Assembly: GCF_020217185.1 (NCBI RefSeq)
Contig: NZ_JAIWNX010000143.1
Location: 1-10,000, forward strand
Source: Asticcacaulis sp.
Lineage (GTDB): Bacteria; Pseudomonadota; Alphaproteobacteria; Caulobacterales; Caulobacteraceae
DNA: 10,000 nucleotides
Direction: 5' to 3'
This document shows, in pieces, positions 6,542-10,000 of the stretch. The translations under genes and the position numbers were made by a program. The notes beneath the pieces are model-generated. The model was not told the origin of the DNA and made no database searches. It saw only the letters and a program-made list of their open reading frames with translations. The stretch's first letter is position 1, and each line of letters opens with the position of its first letter.

Positions 6542-7627
6542 TTATGCCGCGTGGCCTTCGGCGCGGCGCATGCGCCAGAAGCGGATGGTGCGCAGCGCCG
6601 TATCGCGCGGCAGTTGCTCATAGAGCTTGCCGTATTCGGCGGCCTTGCCCATGGCATTGTCCTGCGCGGCCAGCATGATCATGGCATAGGTCAGGAACAG
6701 CGACTTTTCGAGATCGGCGGCCTTACAGGCGATGGCCAGCGCGTCCAGTTCGCGCTTGTCCACCACGTGCTTGGCCGTCAGGAAGTCGATATCGGCCATG
6801 ATGGCCAGCGCACAGAGGAACCAGGTCGGGTTCGGATCGCGCATATAGCGGGCCAGCAGGGCCGGGGTCAGTTTCTGATTATTATAGAGGGTTTCCGCCT
6901 CGGCCATGATCTTTTCATAGTCGGGCGGGAAGGAGCCGTGGGCAATGGCCACCGTATTGCGCGACTTCGACAGGGCCTGTTCCAGCACCGCCGGATCAAC
7001 GCGGGCGTTTTCCTGCATGATGCGTTCGCGCAGGCGGGCTTCGACGACAAAATACATGTCGTTCATCAGGTCGATGGGGAAGTCCTTGCGGTTGACGATG
7101 GCGTCGTGCAGGGCGGGGCTGGTCTGGGCGCGCTGAACGACCACCTCGTTGGTGGCACGCGACAGGCGGGCTCCGTCATTGCGCAAAAGCGTGTTGACCG
7201 TGGTGTCGTCGCCGCGATCGACGATGACGCCCGACACCGATTCCGGCACCTCTTCGCGGCGTGAGACGGCGCGCAGGTGGTCCTGACCCTTGGTCGAAAC
7301 GACGTGCATCAGGTCGCTTTCGGTCAGGGCTTTTGAGCGGACCAGAATGGCTTCGGCGACCTCGATATCGTCGGAGGCCAGACGGCGCAGCAGCCCCAGC
7401 GGGGCGACCTTGGCTTCGGCCAGCTTGCGCGCGATTTCGGCGCGCACGACCGTTTCCATTTCGGACGATAACTGGCTCATCACTTCGTCATAGAGGGCCA
7501 TCTCAGGCCCTTCGACCTGTTCCGGGTGGGCCATGAAGACGGTGGTGACCTGACGCAGCAGTTCGCGGCGCTTCTGCGAGGAGGGTTCCTTGGCCAGATC
7601 AATCAGGTGGTGCAGGGTCGAGGGCAT
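6542..7627 (-). CDS. DUF2336 domain protein (HEAT-like helical repeats)
   Basis: A 361-residue soluble helical protein of the alphaproteobacterial DUF2336 family (COG5330 type). The core is at about 60-195: VVRAEIARKLAEAKVAP (60-76), LLRRLASDDIEVAEAILVRSKALTE (79-103), then repeated units such as QDHLRAVSRREEVPESVSGVIVDRGD (115-140) and TTVNTLLRNDGARLS (142-156). Each resembles a HEAT-type two-helix repeat in which a run of residues predicts survival of adjacent units. The C-terminal 200 residues are helical and less conserved, with NPTWFLCALAIMADIDFL (266-283). Some DUF2336 proteins have been linked to signalling and cell-cycle functions, but the molecular activity is unknown to me. It starts 9 nt after the stop of the secreted Pro-rich protein, so the two form an operon; the region before the ATG has only a poor SD. 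GC-rich codon use is typical of the chromosome. Confidence 0.9.
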   Translation of the reverse strand: MPSTLHHLIDLAKEPSSQKRRELLRQVTTVFMAHPEQVEGPEMALYDEVMSQLSSEMETVVRAEIARKLAEAKVAPLGLLRRLASDDIEVAEAILVRSKALTESDLMHVVSTKGQDHLRAVSRREEVPESVSGVIVDRGDDTTVNTLLRNDGARLSRATNEVVVQRAQTSPALHDAIVNRKDFPIDLMNDMYFVVEARLRERIMQENARVDPAVLEQALSKSRNTVAIAHGSFPPDYEKIMAEAETLYNNQKLTPALLARYMRDPNPTWFLCALAIMADIDFLTAKHVVDKRELDALAIACKAADLEKSLFLTYAMIMLAAQDNAMGKAAEYGKLYEQLPRDTALRTIRFWRMRRAEGHAA

Positions 7628-7636
7628 GGCGGAGCC

Positions 7637-8968
7637 TTAAAGCGTCTTGTCTTTGGCGGGTGTCGGGTCGGTCTTTTGAGCTTTACTGGTCGCCCCGGAG
7701 CCTGACGTCTCAGAAGCCTTGCCCTGAGCCGGGGTCTGCACGGCATTGGGGTCGATTGCCAGATCGCCGCCCGTGTGCGGGGCCGGATCGGGCTCATAGC
7801 CATAGGCGCGGTGCAGCGAATAGAAGCGCGGAGCCTGCGACGCCGTGGTGGCGCGGCTGCCCGGTACGAAGGGTGTGTAGGGCTCGGCCGATTCCTGCTC
7901 AGCGGCCTGCGCCAGAGGGGCGGTGGCGGCCGGAGCGGTGGCGGTCTTGACGTCCGCCGGTTTGGCTTCGGCGGTTTTGGTGTCTGCGGTTTTCGCCCCA
8001 GCTTTTGGCGCGGAAGCCTTTGCTGCGGGCGTCTTGGCTGCCGGAGTCTGGGCGGTTGCGGCCGGTTTGGCCTCAGCGGTGGTTTGCGGGGCGGTTTGGG
8101 CCTGCGCTTTAGGGGCGTCCGGCTTTTGCGCTACGGGCGCGGCGGCCTGTGCGGGGACCGCCGGGCGACCCTCCAGCTCCGGCGACACGCGACCGGCATA
8201 TTTGCTGTTGGCCGGCAGACGGTAGCCGCTGTCGGGACGCGGCTGGGGCTGAGCTTGCGGCTGAACCTGAACCGGAGGCTGGGGTTTCGGCTCGGCCTGC
8301 GCCTGAACCGGCGGCGTCGGAACCGGCGGAGTCGGGGCCGGTTTCACCGTGGCCACCGGCGCGGTTTCGCGCGCGACGGTTTCGGCGCTGACGACGGGCG
8401 GCTTGGGCTGCGGCAGGGGCACCGGATTGGCGACGCGCGCCGGAATGGTTTCGGGCGTCCGGGGTGTCGGCAGCGGGGCGGCTTCGACCTTTTGAGGAGC
8501 AGGCTGAGCCGGGGCCGTGGCCGGTACAGGGGCAGGGCGGCGGGGGGCGTCAAAGCGCGATTGTGGCACCGGCGTCCAGTTGGAGGCCAGTTCGGTCTTC
8601 GGTGCGGTTTGCTGGGCCGTCTGAGGCGCGGTGGCCTGCGCATTGACCGGAGCGGTCTTGCCGCGCCAGTTCAGTTCGTGGCGATAGGGGTTGCCGACCT
8701 GCCCATAGGGCGACGGCGGGATGTCAAAGCCCGGCTGACCCGTGGCGGCATTGGGCAGGGCGTGTTGCAGCGGCGTAGCGGGCGCTGTTTCGGGGACCGC
8801 GGGCGGTGTCGATTCTTGCGGCGCGCGCTTGCCGGGCCAGTCGAGATACAGGCGCGCCTGAGCCTGAGTCTGCGCCAGGGCGGGCGCGTGGACGCTCAGG
8901 CTCAAAAGGGCCACGCCCACAAGAGCCTGAGACGGGGCAGACAGACGGGTTCGACGGGTGCGGGTCAT
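7637..8968 (-). CDS. Secreted Pro/Ala/Gln-rich protein of unknown function
   Basis: A 443-residue protein with a Sec signal peptide: basic MTRTRRTR, hydrophobic core about 14-30, and an ALA-Q type cleavage near residue 32. After it come two related short motifs, LDWPGKRAP (42-50) and LNWRGKTAP (99-107), with YGQVGNPYRHE between them. Residues about 110-350 are low complexity: first rich in Pro, Gln, Val and Ala, then (about 285-350) rich in Ala, Lys and Thr, like periplasm-spanning linkers. A structured-looking segment DSGYRLPANSKYAGRVSPEL (246-265) interrupts it. The C-terminus has a conserved-looking block EPYTPFVPG and PRFYSLHRAYGYEPDPAP (362-397). It probably lies in the periplasm or cell envelope. 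The start at 8968 is supported by the signal peptide; the SD is weak. It heads an operon with the DUF2336 gene and is divergent from the secreted-protein gene at 9212. No known family is recognised. Confidence 0.85.
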   Translation of the reverse strand: MTRTRRTRLSAPSQALVGVALLSLSVHAPALAQTQAQARLYLDWPGKRAPQESTPPAVPETAPATPLQHALPNAATGQPGFDIPPSPYGQVGNPYRHELNWRGKTAPVNAQATAPQTAQQTAPKTELASNWTPVPQSRFDAPRRPAPVPATAPAQPAPQKVEAAPLPTPRTPETIPARVANPVPLPQPKPPVVSAETVARETAPVATVKPAPTPPVPTPPVQAQAEPKPQPPVQVQPQAQPQPRPDSGYRLPANSKYAGRVSPELEGRPAVPAQAAAPVAQKPDAPKAQAQTAPQTTAEAKPAATAQTPAAKTPAAKASAPKAGAKTADTKTAEAKPADVKTATAPAATAPLAQAAEQESAEPYTPFVPGSRATTASQAPRFYSLHRAYGYEPDPAPHTGGDLAIDPNAVQTPAQGKASETSGSGATSKAQKTDPTPAKDKTL

Positions 8969-9041
8969 CAGGCGCGCGGGTTCCGGTAAGGTTGCAACGG
9001 CCTTAACCTAAGCTCTGCCGCTTAATATTGCCCTAATGGAA

Positions 9042-9070
9042 CGCCGATATTGGCGGCCAGCGGGTATAAT
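9042..9070 (+). promoter_or_regulatory. Candidate promoter with TATAAT and an adjoining near-palindrome
   Basis: TATAAT at 9065-9070 matches a sigma70 -10 hexamer. The only TTG-type -35 (TTGGCG, 9050-9055) is just 9 nt away, too short for a standard promoter, and nothing good lies at 16-18 nt. The near-palindrome CGCCGATATTGGCG (9042-9055, 12 of 14 positions symmetrical) occupies the -35 area and could be an activator site. Transcription from here would give a leader of about 135 nt before the ATG at 9212. Confidence 0.3.
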
Positions 9071-9151
9071 AGTGCTTTACGAGGGGGCTCCGCAGCGGCG
9101 GCTGGGTGCGGAAAACGATTTGCAGGTGCCCGATAGTCTGTTAAAACGCGC

Positions 9152-9177
9152 GCGGGGTGCCGGAGCGGGGTGCCGGA
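9152..9177 (+). repeat. Perfect tandem 13-bp direct repeat in the leader of the secreted-protein gene
   Basis: The unit GCGGGGTGCCGGA occurs twice without a gap (9152-9164 and 9165-9177), ending 34 nt before the ATG at 9212. It may be a replication-slippage duplication or a pair of binding sites. Only the repetition is seen. Confidence 0.7.
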
Positions 9178-9211
9178 AACGGCGAAGGACGACCGGGGGA
9201 GACTTTTTCAG

Positions 9212-9790
9212 ATGCCTAAAATCCTGACTGCGGCTGTTCTGGCGGCGCTGACTGCGCTTGTGCCTGTGACCGTGTGGGCGCAATCCACCGAAACCCCGCC
9301 GTCTGAAACGACGGCTACCCCGGTGGCTGAGCCCGTGGCGGTCCCGGCTGCGGCGGTGGTGCCCAATGGCACGCCGATCGTGGTCGAAATCATCGAGCTG
9401 GTCTCCACGCGCAGCGCCACGGTCGGCGACATGTTCCCGCTCAAGCTGGCCGAACCCGTGCTGCTGAATGGCGCCGTGGCCATACCCGAAGGCACGCCCG
9501 GCAAGGGGCAGGTGGTCGATACGGGTAAGCCCGGCATGGGAGGGAAGCCCGGAAAGCTGGTGCTGGCCGCCCGTTATCTCGAATTCGAAGGCCGTCAAAT
9601 CCCCATCCGCGCGCTCAAGCTGGGGCTGGGAGCCAGGGACAATGCCGGCGCGTCTGCGGCGACCACGATTGCCGTGGGCGTGTTCGGTCTGGCGGTGACC
9701 GGCGGCCATATGGAGGCCCTGCCCGGTACGCGGGCCTCGGCCAAGCTGGCGGCCGATTTCACGCCCGCTATACCGCCCGCCTCACAATAG
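9212..9790 (+). CDS. Small secreted protein of unknown function
   Basis: A 192-residue exported protein. A Sec signal peptide MPKILTAAVLAALTALVPVTVWA ends at an A-Q junction near residue 23, followed by a Pro/Thr/Ala-rich segment (about 25-50). The folded part begins at NGTPIVVEIIELVSTRSATVGDMF (52-75) and continues with PVLLNGAVAIPEGTPGKGQV (81-100), GKPGMGGKPGKLVLAARYLEFEGRQIPIRALKLGLG (about 104-139) and a hydrophobic Gly-rich stretch TTIAVGVFGLAVTGGHMEALPGT (about 150-172). The pattern of Gly-Asp turns, 'IP.GT...G.V', 'G..GKPGKL' and 'I.L' suggests a small beta-rich periplasmic or envelope domain that I know only as hypothetical. The start is chosen for the signal peptide and the GGGGGAG sequence 8 nt upstream; the in-frame ATG at 9170 would put residues before the signal peptide. 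A similar signal-peptide end is found in the next gene. Confidence 0.85.
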   Translation: MPKILTAAVLAALTALVPVTVWAQSTETPPSETTATPVAEPVAVPAAAVVPNGTPIVVEIIELVSTRSATVGDMFPLKLAEPVLLNGAVAIPEGTPGKGQVVDTGKPGMGGKPGKLVLAARYLEFEGRQIPIRALKLGLGARDNAGASAATTIAVGVFGLAVTGGHMEALPGTRASAKLAADFTPAIPPASQ

Positions 9791-9841
9791 GCATGGCGGG
9801 ATCGTACACTTTTTCAAAAGCCACAAATGGGGGTTACTTTT

Positions 9842-10000
9842 ATGAAAAACATCAACGCGAAAACGGTCATGGCGCTTTGCCTGAGCCTGACCCTGATGGG
9901 CACCAGCGTCTGGGCCCAGACCACTGAGCCGCAAACGGCGTCCTCTTCGTCTTCGTCGTCTTCGTCTTCGTCTTCGTCCGAGGCCTCGTCGTCTTCCGCG
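9842..10000 (+). CDS. Secreted poly-serine protein, N-terminal part (runs off the window)
   Basis: The visible 53 residues give a Sec signal peptide, MKNINAKTVMALCLSLTLMG, with cleavage probably after VWA at residue 25. A short TTEPQTA linker follows, then 13 consecutive serines (34-46, bases 9941-9979), then EASSSSA at the edge. The serine run is coded by TCT/TCG/TCC repeats. The end of the signal peptide, VWAQTTE, nearly repeats VWAQSTE of the gene before it, which ends 51 nt upstream. A tandem paralogue or a gene of the same export or regulatory unit is therefore likely. A TGGGGG sequence about 8 nt before the ATG acts as the SD. The function and the rest of the protein cannot be judged here; Ser-rich linkers are common in cell-surface or periplasmic proteins. 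Confidence 0.85.
   Translation, partial: MKNINAKTVMALCLSLTLMGTSVWAQTTEPQTASSSSSSSSSSSSSEASSSSA

Larger units (their letters stand above)
8969..9211. other. Divergent intergenic region with promoter-like and repeat features
   Basis: This 243-nt stretch separates two divergent secreted-protein genes and should hold promoters for both. It contains a perfect TATAAT at 9065-9070 in plus orientation, a near-palindrome CGCCGATATTGGCG at 9042-9055, and a 13-bp tandem direct repeat at 9152-9177. An open frame from 9036 to 9227 has no SD and overlaps the real gene, and I do not call it. Confidence 0.5.

Noticed and set aside
7775..8989. 404-codon plus-strand open frame opposite the secreted Pro-rich gene
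   Set aside because: Its Gly/Arg-rich composition is what GC-rich DNA gives on the opposite strand of a Pro/Ala-rich gene; the minus strand has a signal peptide and operon context.
9036..9227. 63-codon plus-strand open frame before the secreted-protein gene
   Set aside because: No SD, Arg/Gly-rich product, runs over the tandem repeat and overlaps the real start at 9212.
1..10000. CRISPR array, tRNA, rRNA or insertion sequence
   Set aside because: No regularly spaced repeats, no tRNA- or rRNA-like sequence and no transposase-like protein were seen on either strand.

Overview
The window looks like chromosomal DNA of a high-GC alphaproteobacterium, most likely of the Caulobacterales (Asticcacaulis- or Caulobacter-like). 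The reasons are the GC-rich codon use, a DUF2336 protein, a TPR-type protein starting MFEFGRELRR that I associate with this order, and a REP-like inverted repeat of a style I recall from Caulobacteraceae intergenic regions. The taxonomic call is inference; no rRNA or other marker is present.

Layout: (a) 1-2469, minus strand: a tight leucine/isovalerate catabolic operon in transcription order liuB (methylcrotonyl-CoA carboxylase beta), liuC-like (methylglutaconyl-CoA hydratase), then the first 29 codons of liuD (the biotin-bearing alpha subunit). The genes are 1 nt apart or overlap by 4 nt. (b) 2470-2762: divergent intergenic region with an AT-rich promoter-like segment, an imperfect palindrome over the liuB ribosome-binding site, and a two-armed REP/BIME-like inverted repeat. 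(c) 2763-3647, plus: a LysR-type regulator divergent from the liu operon. (d) 3748-5088, plus: an alpha-helical, TPR-like protein of unknown function. (e) 5193-6493, minus: a visibly AT-richer two-gene module with an ATGA overlap. Its products resemble the DUF6978-like and DUF1828/DUF1829-like families and look like an inserted accessory cassette. (f) 6542-8968, minus: a DUF2336 HEAT-like protein preceded by a secreted Pro/Ala/Gln-rich protein, 9 nt apart. (g) 9212-10000, plus: two consecutive small secreted proteins with nearly the same signal-peptide end. The second carries a poly-serine tract and runs off the window.

The liu genes act together: MccA/MccB carboxylate 3-methylcrotonyl-CoA to 3-methylglutaconyl-CoA, which the hydratase converts to HMG-CoA. 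The LysR protein is a positional candidate for their control. The module at 5193-6493 is the main accessory feature and the best candidate for an under-described system. Its genes are translationally coupled, differ in composition from both flanks, and have no metabolic link to their neighbours. The rest is ordinary core genome with several lineage-specific envelope or secreted proteins of unknown function.
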